From Thermodesulfobacteriales bacterium (GTDB lineage: Bacteria > Desulfobacterota_D > UBA1144 > Nemesobacterales > UBA2774): a DNA stretch of 9,372 bases. Location: contig SPCL01000079.1 of NCBI GenBank assembly GCA_004525335.1, positions 1 through 9,372 of the forward strand, given 5' to 3'. A program made the position numbers and the translations under genes. This document shows, piece by piece, positions 1-5,748 of the stretch. The notes under the pieces are model-generated. The model did no database searches. It was not told the DNA's origin and worked only from the letters and a program-made list of their open reading frames with translations. How positions within the stretch are numbered: position 1 is the first letter of the stretch; every line of letters starts with the position of its first letter.

Positions 1-5
1 TCTTT

Positions 6-276
6 TTATTCATCAATTATTCCATCTATACCCCTACTTTTCTTGACTCTAGGTTTAATTTCCAAATCTTTGAATATCTTTTTGATCCTTTTTTTATTTT
101 CAAAACACTTACTCAATAAAGCTTCGATTGCCAGTATAATCTCTTGATCTGTGGTCTCTCTTAGGATGCGAGTTAAAGCCTTAACATTTTCTCTTTCTAC
201 ATAGTATATGCGCTTGCTTTAAATCATTCTCAAAAAGATGTTGTAGATCATCTTTATATAATTCTTTTTTCTTCAT
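6..276 (-). pseudogene. DUF892 (YciE/YciF, ferritin-like) gene remnant, frameshifted and shortened
   Basis: A minus-strand ATG at 276-274 sits 6 bases after a near-perfect SD (AAAGGAGG, 290-283), so this was a well-translated gene. The first frame gives 31 residues (MKKKELYKDDLQHLFENDLKQ...) and stops at 183-181. The next frame is open from 218 to a TAA at 8-6 and continues with IYYVERENVKAL... and ends IKPRVKKSRGIDGIIDE. Joined near 218-207, the two halves read as the first half of a DUF892 protein: a (L/I)Y..E...VKAL helix start, then a second helix and the KP..KK...(M/I)(E/D)G(L/I)I(E/D)E segment. DUF892 proteins are alpha-helical, ferritin-like, stress-linked and usually about 160 residues; here about 88 remain before the stop. 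One extra base (or two lost) explains the frame change. A sequencing error could mimic the frameshift but would not explain the early stop. Family assignment is by recalled motif, moderate confidence. Confidence 0.6.
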
Positions 277-310
277 TATGAACCTCCTTTTCTATTTTCA
301 CTTATTTAAT

Positions 311-331
311 CTCTAGCTAATACTAGCAGAG
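311..331. repeat. small bulged hairpin upstream of the DUF892 remnant
   Basis: CTCT (311-314) pairs with AGAG (328-331), and GCTA (316-319) pairs with TAGC (324-327), leaving one bulged A and a 4-base loop. It lies in the probable 5' untranslated region of the DUF892 remnant on the minus strand. No T-run follows on either strand, so it is not a standard intrinsic terminator. Its role is unknown, and a hairpin this small can arise by chance in AT-rich DNA. Confidence 0.25.
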
Positions 332-368
332 CACTTATCATATCTAGATTATTGCTGGAATTGTTCTT

Positions 369-397
369 AGAGTATTTATTAGGATGTTTTGTTTCAA
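369..397 (-). promoter_or_regulatory. candidate sigma70-type promoter for the DUF892 remnant
   Basis: On the minus strand TTGAAA (397-392, five of six matches to TTGACA) is followed after exactly 17 bases by TACTCT (374-369, three of six matches to TATAAT). A transcript would start near 362 and carry a leader of about 85 bases to the ATG at 276. The -10 box is weak, so this is only a candidate. Confidence 0.25.
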
Positions 398-469
398 CTC
401 AAAATAATTGCAAAGCCCTTGTTTAAATATTACCAGAGACGGGTCAATAATAAGAAAGTTAGGCGGAGT

Positions 470-1147
470 TTACGGCTGAGCTTCAGGTGTGACCAGAGAT
501 ACAGGTGGCGTTTCTACACCTGACAAAATTAATTCTTGATTGTCTATTTTGTTGATCAATTCATCCGAAGTCATGACCCATCCATAAGCTTCTTTAATTT
601 GGGTGAGACTTGCTTTGTGTAAATTTTCTTCTCTTGAGGCAACGCAATCACTTAACATAATAACATCGTATCCCTTGTTGAATGCATCTCTGGCTGAACT
701 TTCAACGCAAATGTAGGAATCAATACCGGTAAATATTATTGTGTCAGCACCAAATGATCTGAGCCAAAGTTCAAACTCAGTATCTTGAAAGACAGAATCT
801 CTTCTTTTTTCCACAATATAGTCTTTCGGTTTAGGATAAATTTCGTCTATTATATCAGCATCCCAAGTATCTTTAATACAGAGGTGCATATCATCGAGTT
901 TCTCTCGTCGACTCTCCGGTAATATCTTATGAACTCTGTCAAGCAAATCCAATCCTGACGCCTCACGGATAGCTTTAGCATAATAAATGGGCGTGCTTCC
1001 ACTCCGAAAATAATTTATAGTCTTTTTTAATTTTGGAATAATCGCTCTGTAAGGTTTGATATTGAACCCAAACTTATCAAACGACCCCCTTAGTCCACAA
1101 AATCCATTTTGCATATCCACTACTAGTAATATAGGTTTAATCTGCAT
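470..1147 (-). CDS. isochorismatase-fold cysteine hydrolase
   Basis: This 225-residue protein belongs to the isochorismatase/nicotinamidase cysteine hydrolase superfamily, whose members hydrolyse amides such as nicotinamide, ureidoacrylate or N-carbamoyl compounds. The catalytic triad is visible: Asp11 in LLVVDMQNGF, Lys114 in YIVEKRRDSVF, and nucleophile Cys147 in TGIDSYICVESSARDAF. The segment before the cysteine is the usual cis-peptide turn, with SY where many relatives have TD or TN. The core ends near residue 200; residues 200-225 are an uncharacterised tail rich in Pro, Thr and Val. The ATG follows GGAG (1161-1158) by 10 bases, and that SD lies in the centre of an inverted repeat. The gene starts 65 bases after asnB on the same strand, so co-transcription is plausible. 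The substrate cannot be read from the sequence; nothing beside it belongs to siderophore or NAD pathways, so a true isochorismatase or nicotinamidase role is not supported. Confidence 0.85.
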   Translation of the reverse strand: MQIKPILLVVDMQNGFCGLRGSFDKFGFNIKPYRAIIPKLKKTINYFRSGSTPIYYAKAIREASGLDLLDRVHKILPESRREKLDDMHLCIKDTWDADIIDEIYPKPKDYIVEKRRDSVFQDTEFELWLRSFGADTIIFTGIDSYICVESSARDAFNKGYDVIMLSDCVASREENLHKASLTQIKEAYGWVMTSDELINKIDNQELILSGVETPPVSLVTPEAQP

Positions 1148-1150
1148 ATT

Positions 1151-1169
1151 AATTTAACTCCGTTAAATT
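1151..1169 (-). promoter_or_regulatory. inverted repeat holding the SD of the cysteine hydrolase gene in its centre
   Basis: On the minus strand AATTTAACGGAGTTAAATT is a perfect 8-base inverted repeat around a 3-base centre. The SD core GGAG (1161-1158) falls in the centre and first base of the descending arm, 10 bases before the ATG. As RNA it could form an AT-rich stem with the SD at its tip; as DNA it could be an operator for a dimeric repressor. Seven of the eight pairs are A-T, so RNA stability would be low. Confidence 0.35.
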
Positions 1170-1212
1170 TTATTGCTGTATATTATTAAAAAGCGAAAGG
1201 ATTAAGATTGTA

Positions 1213-2805
1213 TTAATTTTCACTCCGTTCCGCAATGAACTCTACATTATTCGCCTTCGTAATTTCATTCAATAAAGCAGCCATTTCAGGTGTGCCGTAA
1301 TTATTGCCTAAATAACGGTAGTTGCTTCCGAAATCGAGAAGATCAACCTTAGCCACAGACTTCCCTTTATAATGCTTATCAGCTATAGATTTTATTATGT
1401 CATGTATTCCAGAGCCTTCTTGAGCGGGCGATTTTATCCTGTAAGAGTATTCTCTGGGAATTCCTTTTAGCATTGCAAGCTCTCTGTGAACACGTTTGCC
1501 GTATACATCGTCTCCGTTATTTATTTTCAAATGAGGTGCAATTCTCATTGCAGTTCTAATAATTTCTCTATCTAAAAAAGGAGCTCTGATTTCAATTGAA
1601 TGGGCCATTGCCATTCTATCTTCTCTCTCCAGAGTGTCTTCATAAAGCTTATTAATGTCTTCCCATAATTTATCGTGGAGATATAAGTGACCTTTATCTT
1701 TTACTACATCTCTGTACCAGGTATATCCCGCAAATAGTTCATCCGCAGCCTGTCCAGTAAACATCACTTTGTGCCCATCATTGCTGCAATTTTTTGCTGC
1801 AATATACATTGGAACAGCAACTTCCACCTGTAGGAGTCCATTTAATTCTATTGCTTGTATTATTTCTCCGAGATATTCTTTAACTAATTCCTCGGTAAGA
1901 TACTCAACATTAATTTCAAGCCCTAGCTCCTTTGCGGCATCAATAGCCACTTCGACATCCGAGCTGTCCTTTGTACCAACTGTGTAACAGGTGACTTTAA
2001 GTCCTTTAAGCTGGAGTGCTCTCGCTATCAGGACGCTGTCTATACCACCTGAAAATAAAACTCCTACACTATCCAGACCATATATGCGCTTATCAATAGA
2101 TCTGTCAAAAGCACCTTCGTAGGCTTTTAAAGCTTCGTTCATATCATTAATTTCAATTGGTGGCCTTTCTATTTGATAACTATCATGTGTAGTTATTTCA
2201 TTGCCGGAAACCATTACAATCTGACCAGGCATGAGACGTTTGATCTGCCCATTATTGTTTACAAAAGCTTTTCTTTCAGACGCAAAATAAAATGGTAATT
2301 CATTAATATAGTAAAGAGGTTTTTTCCCTATAGGATCTCTGGCTAGAGCTAATGATTTTCCATCTGTAACCGCTATGGCATACATGCCGTCCAACAGAGG
2401 CATACCCTTTTTTAGGGCTTCTAGTAAATCGCCATCGTAATACTCCTCAATTAAATGTAAAAGTATTTCGCTATCGCTCTCACTACCCATATCTTTATGC
2501 TGGAGGAGTTTTCTAAGCACTATATGGTTATAAATCTCTCCATTATGTACCAATGTAAGCACTTCACCTTTTATAGGTTGCACACCTTCTCTGCCACCTA
2601 CTATTTCGAGTCTAGCTTGGGCTAAACAGATCGAACCACTGCTTTGCGCAATCTCCAAATCTTTAACATTCCTGCCTACATCTATTGAACCGTCAAGAAA
2701 AACACCTACCTGATCCGGCCCTCTGTGACGTATTTTTGAAAGCATATTCAAACAGTGCGATAACGGTACGCCATCGTCATCTATAAAACCACATATACCA
2801 CAGAT
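1213..2805 (-). CDS. asnB: asparagine synthetase (glutamine-hydrolysing), probable AUC start
   Basis: This enzyme makes asparagine from aspartate, ATP and glutamine. Numbered from the ATC at 2805-2803 it has 530 residues. The N-terminal class II glutaminase domain shows the nucleophile Cys2 (CGICGF), RGPD (28-31), HNGEIYNH (87-94) and SDSEILLHL. The C-terminal synthetase domain has the ATP pyrophosphatase loop FSGGIDS (251-257), TGQAADELFAGY (350-361), LEREDRMAMAHSIEIRAPFLD and KSPAQEGSG. The cysteine must be N-terminal after Met removal, yet no ATG, GTG or TTG lies just before it. The frame stays open upstream to a TTG at 2865, but that codon has no SD, whereas AAAGGAG (2819-2813) lies 7 bases before the ATC. 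The glutamate of the usual GEG(A/S)DE motif is Gln here. GQ.ADELF and AQ.GSG resemble, as I recall them, the archaeal-type AsnB branch. Function is confident; the start is inferred. Confidence 0.93.
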   Translation of the reverse strand: MCGICGFIDDDGVPLSHCLNMLSKIRHRGPDQVGVFLDGSIDVGRNVKDLEIAQSSGSICLAQARLEIVGGREGVQPIKGEVLTLVHNGEIYNHIVLRKLLQHKDMGSESDSEILLHLIEEYYDGDLLEALKKGMPLLDGMYAIAVTDGKSLALARDPIGKKPLYYINELPFYFASERKAFVNNNGQIKRLMPGQIVMVSGNEITTHDSYQIERPPIEINDMNEALKAYEGAFDRSIDKRIYGLDSVGVLFSGGIDSVLIARALQLKGLKVTCYTVGTKDSSDVEVAIDAAKELGLEINVEYLTEELVKEYLGEIIQAIELNGLLQVEVAVPMYIAAKNCSNDGHKVMFTGQAADELFAGYTWYRDVVKDKGHLYLHDKLWEDINKLYEDTLEREDRMAMAHSIEIRAPFLDREIIRTAMRIAPHLKINNGDDVYGKRVHRELAMLKGIPREYSYRIKSPAQEGSGIHDIIKSIADKHYKGKSVAKVDLLDFGSNYRYLGNNYGTPEMAALLNEITKANNVEFIAERSEN

Positions 2806-2832
2806 AATATTTCTCCTTTGCCATTTGGCAAA
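2803..2832 (-). promoter_or_regulatory. asnB ribosome binding site with adjoining hairpin and ATC start codon
   Basis: Reading the minus strand, the palindrome TTTGCCAAATGGCAAA (2832-2817) can form a 6-bp hairpin with an AAAT loop. Its last three bases are the first three of the SD AAAGGAGA (2819-2812). Seven bases after GGAG comes ATC (2805-2803), directly before the TGT of the catalytic cysteine. A preceding ATT (2808-2806) is only 4 bases from GGAG and would put Ile before the cysteine, so it fits worse. The hairpin might limit ribosome access or be an operator; neither is shown. Confidence 0.55.
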
Positions 2833-2888
2833 CTCAATTTTATTAAAGACTATTTTTATTACCAAATTACAGCATCGACTAGCAGCAT

Positions 2889-2916
2889 ATTTTACTACCG
2901 ACTAACTACATGAAAA
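2889..2916 (-). promoter_or_regulatory. candidate asnB promoter
   Basis: On the minus strand TTTTCA (2916-2911, four of six matches to TTGACA) is followed after 16 bases by TAAAAT (2894-2889, five of six matches to TATAAT). Transcription would start near 2882, leaving a leader of about 77 bases before the ATC start and placing the TTG at 2865 and the SD hairpin inside the transcript. Confidence 0.3.
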
Positions 2917-2940
2917 CCGCCCAGGGAGACTATATAAATA

Positions 2941-2986
2941 AAAATAGCCTTATGAGAAGAAGCTTTGTTTAGCCAGCTTCTATTTT
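2941..2986. repeat. nested inverted repeat in the divergent spacer
   Basis: An outer pair, AAAATAG (2941-2947) and CTATTTT (2980-2986), encloses a 7-base inner pair, AGAAGCT (2958-2964) and AGCTTCT (2975-2981), with a 10-base loop. The two right arms share bases 2980-2981, so the stems are alternative or must shorten to coexist. It could be a transcript structure or a protein-binding site. It lies upstream of both candidate promoters, not between a promoter and its gene. Confidence 0.3.
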
Positions 2987-3055
2987 AGATGTAAATATAG
3001 TACATTAAACATTTAGACATTTCAAGTTATTGTGCATGACATCTTATTATAAATG

Positions 3056-3098
3056 ATGGTATATATATTATATCTATTATTATTCAGAGTTATACCAT
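3056..3098. repeat. ATGGTATA/TATACCAT inverted repeat next to the plus-strand promoter
   Basis: ATGGTATA (3056-3063) and TATACCAT (3091-3098) are perfect 8-base reverse complements 27 bases apart. The right half ends directly against the candidate -35 box of the SLOG gene promoter. That position suits a regulator site, but the sequence is AT-rich and chance is possible. Confidence 0.3.
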
Positions 3099-3127
3099 TT
3101 GTGGCTCTAGTCAAAACAAAATATACT
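3099..3127 (+). promoter_or_regulatory. candidate promoter of the central plus-strand operon, possibly leaderless
   Basis: TTGTGG (3099-3104, three of six matches) and TATACT (3122-3127, five of six matches) are separated by exactly 17 bases. A start about 7 bases beyond the -10 box would fall at about 3134-3136, the A of the first ATG. No SD precedes that ATG, so the two observations fit a leaderless transcript. Confidence 0.35.
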
Positions 3128-3135
3128 TTATAAAT

Positions 3136-3597
3136 ATGAATAATATAATCGGAGTAATCGGGGCGGGAGAGGCTTCCGAGGAGGACTGCAATGTGGCGGG
3201 GTTGATAGGTGAGGAAATTGCTAGACAAAAGTGCACACTTTTATGTGGCGCCATGGGTGGAGTAATGGAAGCTGCATGCAGGGGGGCAAAGTCTCTAAAC
3301 GGAACAACGATCGGAATATTGCCCGGCACTTCTAAGACAGAAGGTAATCCTTTCATCGATTATCCCATAGTTACAGGGATGGGTCACGGCAGAAACATTA
3401 TTGTTGTAGGATCCAGCGATGCTATAATTGCAATAGGAGGAAGCTACGGTACATTAACTGAAATAGCCTTCGCTTTAAGACTAAAAATACCAATAATAGG
3501 AATGAATACCTGGGATGTGTCACCGGATATTAAAAAAGCACAAACACCGGAGATGGCAGTCAATTTGGCTATTAAGCTCGCTAATTCTAATTCTTAG
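3136..3597 (+). CDS. SLOG/LOG-like Rossmann-fold nucleotide-binding protein, TIGR00725 family
   Basis: This 153-residue protein has the fold of the LOG/lysine decarboxylase-like superfamily. It starts with the beta strand and glycine turn IIGVIGAGE, has CGAMGGVMEAACRGA (residues 37-51) for nucleotide contacts, GHGRNIIVVGSSD (83-95), and the signature GGSYGTLTE (101-109), close to the PGGxGTxxE motif. The Arg-Lys pair of cytokinin-activating LOG enzymes is Arg-Asn here (86-87), so a true LOG phosphoribohydrolase is not assured; members of this branch are mostly of unknown function and are thought to bind or cleave nucleotide derivatives. The length is normal for the family. No SD precedes the ATG, and a promoter-like sequence ends about 9 bases upstream. 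The last 83 bases also encode the start of the next gene in another frame. It is first in the central operon, so translation here may affect that of the lipoprotein. Confidence 0.85.
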   Translation: MNNIIGVIGAGEASEEDCNVAGLIGEEIARQKCTLLCGAMGGVMEAACRGAKSLNGTTIGILPGTSKTEGNPFIDYPIVTGMGHGRNIIVVGSSDAIIAIGGSYGTLTEIAFALRLKIPIIGMNTWDVSPDIKKAQTPEMAVNLAIKLANSNS

Positions 3598-4225
3598 CGC
3601 TGCATGTGCAAAAAGCCCACCCCCTCCACCCCCAACAGACAAAGAAGTGCAGAAATGCTTGCCAGCTGACTTCTCATCAACCACGACCTACTCTTATCAT
3701 GTGCTTGAACAAGGACAGACATTATATAGAGTATCTAAGATATATAACACAACTGTAAATGATTTAATTGAAGTAAACGGTATTGAGGATCATACAGATA
3801 TTGCAGTTGGAACCAGGCTCAGAATTCCCGGCACAGTGGTAAGCGGGTCGGGATTAATATGGCCAGTGCCTGGGAAGATTTCTTCCCAATTCGGAATGCG
3901 TTGGGGTCGTCCGCATGAGGGTATCGATATCCCCGCCCCTCGTGGTACACCGATAAGAGCCGCCGCAAACGGACTAATAGTAGCAAGCTCAACTAACCTA
4001 AAAGGATATTCAGGGTATGGTAGGGTCATAATAATTGACCACGGAAAAGGCATTAGTACAATGTATGCACATAACAGTAGGAATAGAGTAAATTCAGGAA
4101 GCTGTATCAGGTCAGGTGAAGTCATTGGTGAAGTCGGCGCTACGGGAAATGCCACTGGCAACCATCTTCACTTTGAAGTTAGAAAAAACGGGAGACCAGT
4201 AAACCCGTTAAACTATCTACCCTAA
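3515..4225 (+). CDS. LysM/M23 peptidase-domain lipoprotein, NlpD-like
   Basis: This 236-residue envelope protein probably cleaves peptidoglycan cross-links or activates amidases. It begins with a basic segment (KKHKHRR) and a hydrophobic stretch ending LSAAC, so Cys31 is the likely lipidation site, though Ser at -3 is unusual for a lipobox. A proline run (35-40) follows, then a LysM peptidoglycan-binding domain (about 60-104) and an M23 metallopeptidase domain (about 115-233). The zinc and catalytic residues are kept: His134 and Asp138 in HEGID, His186, and His217/His219 in HLHFE. It may therefore be enzymatically active, unlike E. coli NlpD, whose site is degenerate. The ATG at 3515 is the only standard in-frame start that keeps the signal peptide, which forces an 83-base overlap with the previous gene. 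The SD is weak (AGGA, 13 bases upstream), suggesting coupling to translation of the upstream gene. apt follows after 20 bases. Confidence 0.9.
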   Translation: MCHRILKKHKHRRWQSIWLLSSLILILSAACAKSPPPPPPTDKEVQKCLPADFSSTTTYSYHVLEQGQTLYRVSKIYNTTVNDLIEVNGIEDHTDIAVGTRLRIPGTVVSGSGLIWPVPGKISSQFGMRWGRPHEGIDIPAPRGTPIRAAANGLIVASSTNLKGYSGYGRVIIIDHGKGISTMYAHNSRNRVNSGSCIRSGEVIGEVGATGNATGNHLHFEVRKNGRPVNPLNYLP

Positions 4226-4245
4226 ATAAGATAAGGAGATTTCAC

Positions 4246-4767
4246 ATGGAAGATTTAAAAAAATATATTAGAGATATACCGGATTTTCCGAAGGAAGGAA
4301 TAATTTTTCATGACATTACACCGCTACTTCAGAATGCAAAGGCATTTGAGTCGGCAGTAAATGAAATGGCTAAAATACTAGAGGGTCAAGAAATCGACTA
4401 TCTTATCGGAATAGAAGCTAGAGGATTTATTTTCGCATCTGCCTTGGCCTTAAAACTTGGCACAGGTCTTGTTATTGTGAGGAAACCCGGAAAGCTCCCA
4501 TATGTAACTATAAACGCATCTTACGATCTGGAATACGGGACGGACTCTCTTGAAGTGCACCGTGACGCAATACACGAGGGAAGCAAAGTGGTGCTTATAG
4601 ATGATCTGCTTGCTACAGGAGGAACTGCTGCTGCTGCTGGCGATCTGATAGAGCAACTTGGTGGAGAAGTGCTCGGACACTGCTTTTTAGTTGAACTTAC
4701 TGAACTACAAGGCTATAAAAAGGTAGAACCACATTCTGTATGGTCGGTTTTAAAGTATCCTGTATGA
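4246..4767 (+). CDS. apt: adenine phosphoribosyltransferase
   Basis: Apt makes AMP from adenine and phosphoribosyl pyrophosphate (PRPP) in cytosolic purine salvage. At 173 residues it has the usual length. The N-terminus IRDIPDFPKEGIIFHDITPL is the family's hood region, IGIEARGFIF (54-63) and VRKPGKLP (78-85) are typical Apt segments, and the PRPP-binding loop VVLIDDLLATGGT spans 115-127. The ATG follows AAGGAG by 7 bases, a strong SD. The stop codon TGA overlaps the ATG of the next gene as ATGA, a sign of translational coupling. It lies in the middle of the central plus-strand operon, 20 bases after the M23 lipoprotein gene. Confidence 0.96.
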   Translation: MEDLKKYIRDIPDFPKEGIIFHDITPLLQNAKAFESAVNEMAKILEGQEIDYLIGIEARGFIFASALALKLGTGLVIVRKPGKLPYVTINASYDLEYGTDSLEVHRDAIHEGSKVVLIDDLLATGGTAAAAGDLIEQLGGEVLGHCFLVELTELQGYKKVEPHSVWSVLKYPV

Positions 4768-5738
4768 AATCAATAGGAATTATTCTCAATCCGTCTGCTA
4801 GAATTAATAAGACTAAGACAGCCTATATTATAGAAGAGTTACAAAATATATTTGGCAAAGATGCGATGGTCTGTCCAACAAGCGGCAAAGAAGAGATACC
4901 CGAGGTAATCGAAGGGTTTCATCAAGAAGATATTAAATTTCTACTAATTAGCGGGGGGGACGGGACGATTTGCAATGTCCTGACGTCATACATAAACCTC
5001 TGTGGACAAGAGGAGCTCCCTATCATCGTGCCTCTTATGGGAGGTACTATTAATATGATCGGAGCTGATGTTGGGCTTAGAGAAAACCAGCTCTCAGTAT
5101 GTAGAAAATTAAACAACCTAATCAAAGACAAACAAAAAATACCGGTCACACAGAGAGGGCTTTTAGAAATAAACGACAGTAATCTTTCTCAACCCAATTA
5201 CGGTTTTACTTGGATTGACGGGCTTCTTTATAGATTTATGCTCGATTACTATACTCAGGGTGCAGGGGTGCAGGTGGCCTCAATGCTGACTATAAAGACC
5301 ATCCTTATGTCTATTGCCGATTCAGAAAATGGGATATTTAAACCAATAGATTCAATTGTTCACATAGATAAGAAAGAACTTCCCAATAAAGGACATGTCT
5401 TTATTATTTCATCTTGCCTCAAAAAATTTGTATTCGGCTTTAATATTTTCAATGAAAACCCTGAGCCCGGAAAATCCTTTAATACTGTTTACATGAGAGA
5501 GCCTTTTTTGAGAGAGTCTAGGCATAAAATACCCTTGGGTCTATACAGAGGGCTTAAGTCAGATGATTCCGGAGATTTTATAAATCAATCAGTATCAAAC
5601 TTGCGGATACAAAGAAATAAGGGATATATAATTGATGGTGAGATCTATGAGCATGACAATGAGACTGAGATTACTATTAATCCCGGGCCTAAAGTAAATA
5701 TATTTTCCCCAAAGGGGGAGAAGGAATTATCAATATAG
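4764..5738 (+). CDS. diacylglycerol kinase-family lipid kinase
   Basis: This 324-residue protein belongs to the diacylglycerol/sphingosine/YegS-type lipid kinase superfamily, which phosphorylates lipid hydroxyls with ATP. It starts IGIILNPSA, the usual N-terminal strand and turn, then has the nucleotide-binding SGGDGT (63-68), a glycine turn GGTINMIG (93-100) where most relatives have GTxND(F/L)A, and the late IDGE (290-293). Near residue 165 there is no membrane helix, so it is probably cytosolic or peripheral. I chose the ATG at 4764 over one at 4740: it overlaps the apt stop as ATGA, and the protein then begins at the conserved MKSIGIILNPSA. The changed second motif and a divergent C-terminal half leave the lipid substrate open; an NAD kinase is less likely because the IDGE ending and domain layout fit lipid kinases better. 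Confidence 0.8.
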   Translation: MKSIGIILNPSARINKTKTAYIIEELQNIFGKDAMVCPTSGKEEIPEVIEGFHQEDIKFLLISGGDGTICNVLTSYINLCGQEELPIIVPLMGGTINMIGADVGLRENQLSVCRKLNNLIKDKQKIPVTQRGLLEINDSNLSQPNYGFTWIDGLLYRFMLDYYTQGAGVQVASMLTIKTILMSIADSENGIFKPIDSIVHIDKKELPNKGHVFIISSCLKKFVFGFNIFNENPEPGKSFNTVYMREPFLRESRHKIPLGLYRGLKSDDSGDFINQSVSNLRIQRNKGYIIDGEIYEHDNETEITINPGPKVNIFSPKGEKELSI

Positions 5739-5748
5739 GAAACTGAAT

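Larger units (their letters stand above)
2806..3135. other. divergent intergenic region between asnB and the SLOG gene
   Basis: About 330 bases without a convincing gene, strongly AT-rich in its right half. It holds a candidate asnB promoter and RBS on the minus strand, a candidate promoter for the plus-strand operon, and two inverted repeats (2941-2986 and 3056-3098). I see no tRNA or recognisable riboswitch. A short minus-strand open frame crosses 3022-3228 but runs antisense to the start of the next gene, has low-complexity composition and no SD. Confidence 0.6.

Noticed and set aside
2806..2865. TTG at 2865 as the asnB start
   Set aside because: No SD precedes it, and it would bury the catalytic cysteine behind 21 residues that look unlike any AsnB terminus, while a perfect SD lies just before the ATC.
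3022..3228. 68-residue minus-strand open frame in the divergent spacer
   Set aside because: It runs antisense to the start of the SLOG gene, has no SD, and its composition reflects AT-rich DNA.
3790..4161. Long antisense open frame within the M23 gene, with similar ones opposite apt, lipid kinase, aroB and trmB
   Set aside because: Each lies fully inside a gene with clear family motifs and has no SD or recognisable domain.
4740..4763. ATG at 4740 as the lipid kinase start
   Set aside because: The extra eight residues overlap the apt C-terminus without purpose; the ATG at 4764 forms an ATGA overlap and starts at the conserved strand.
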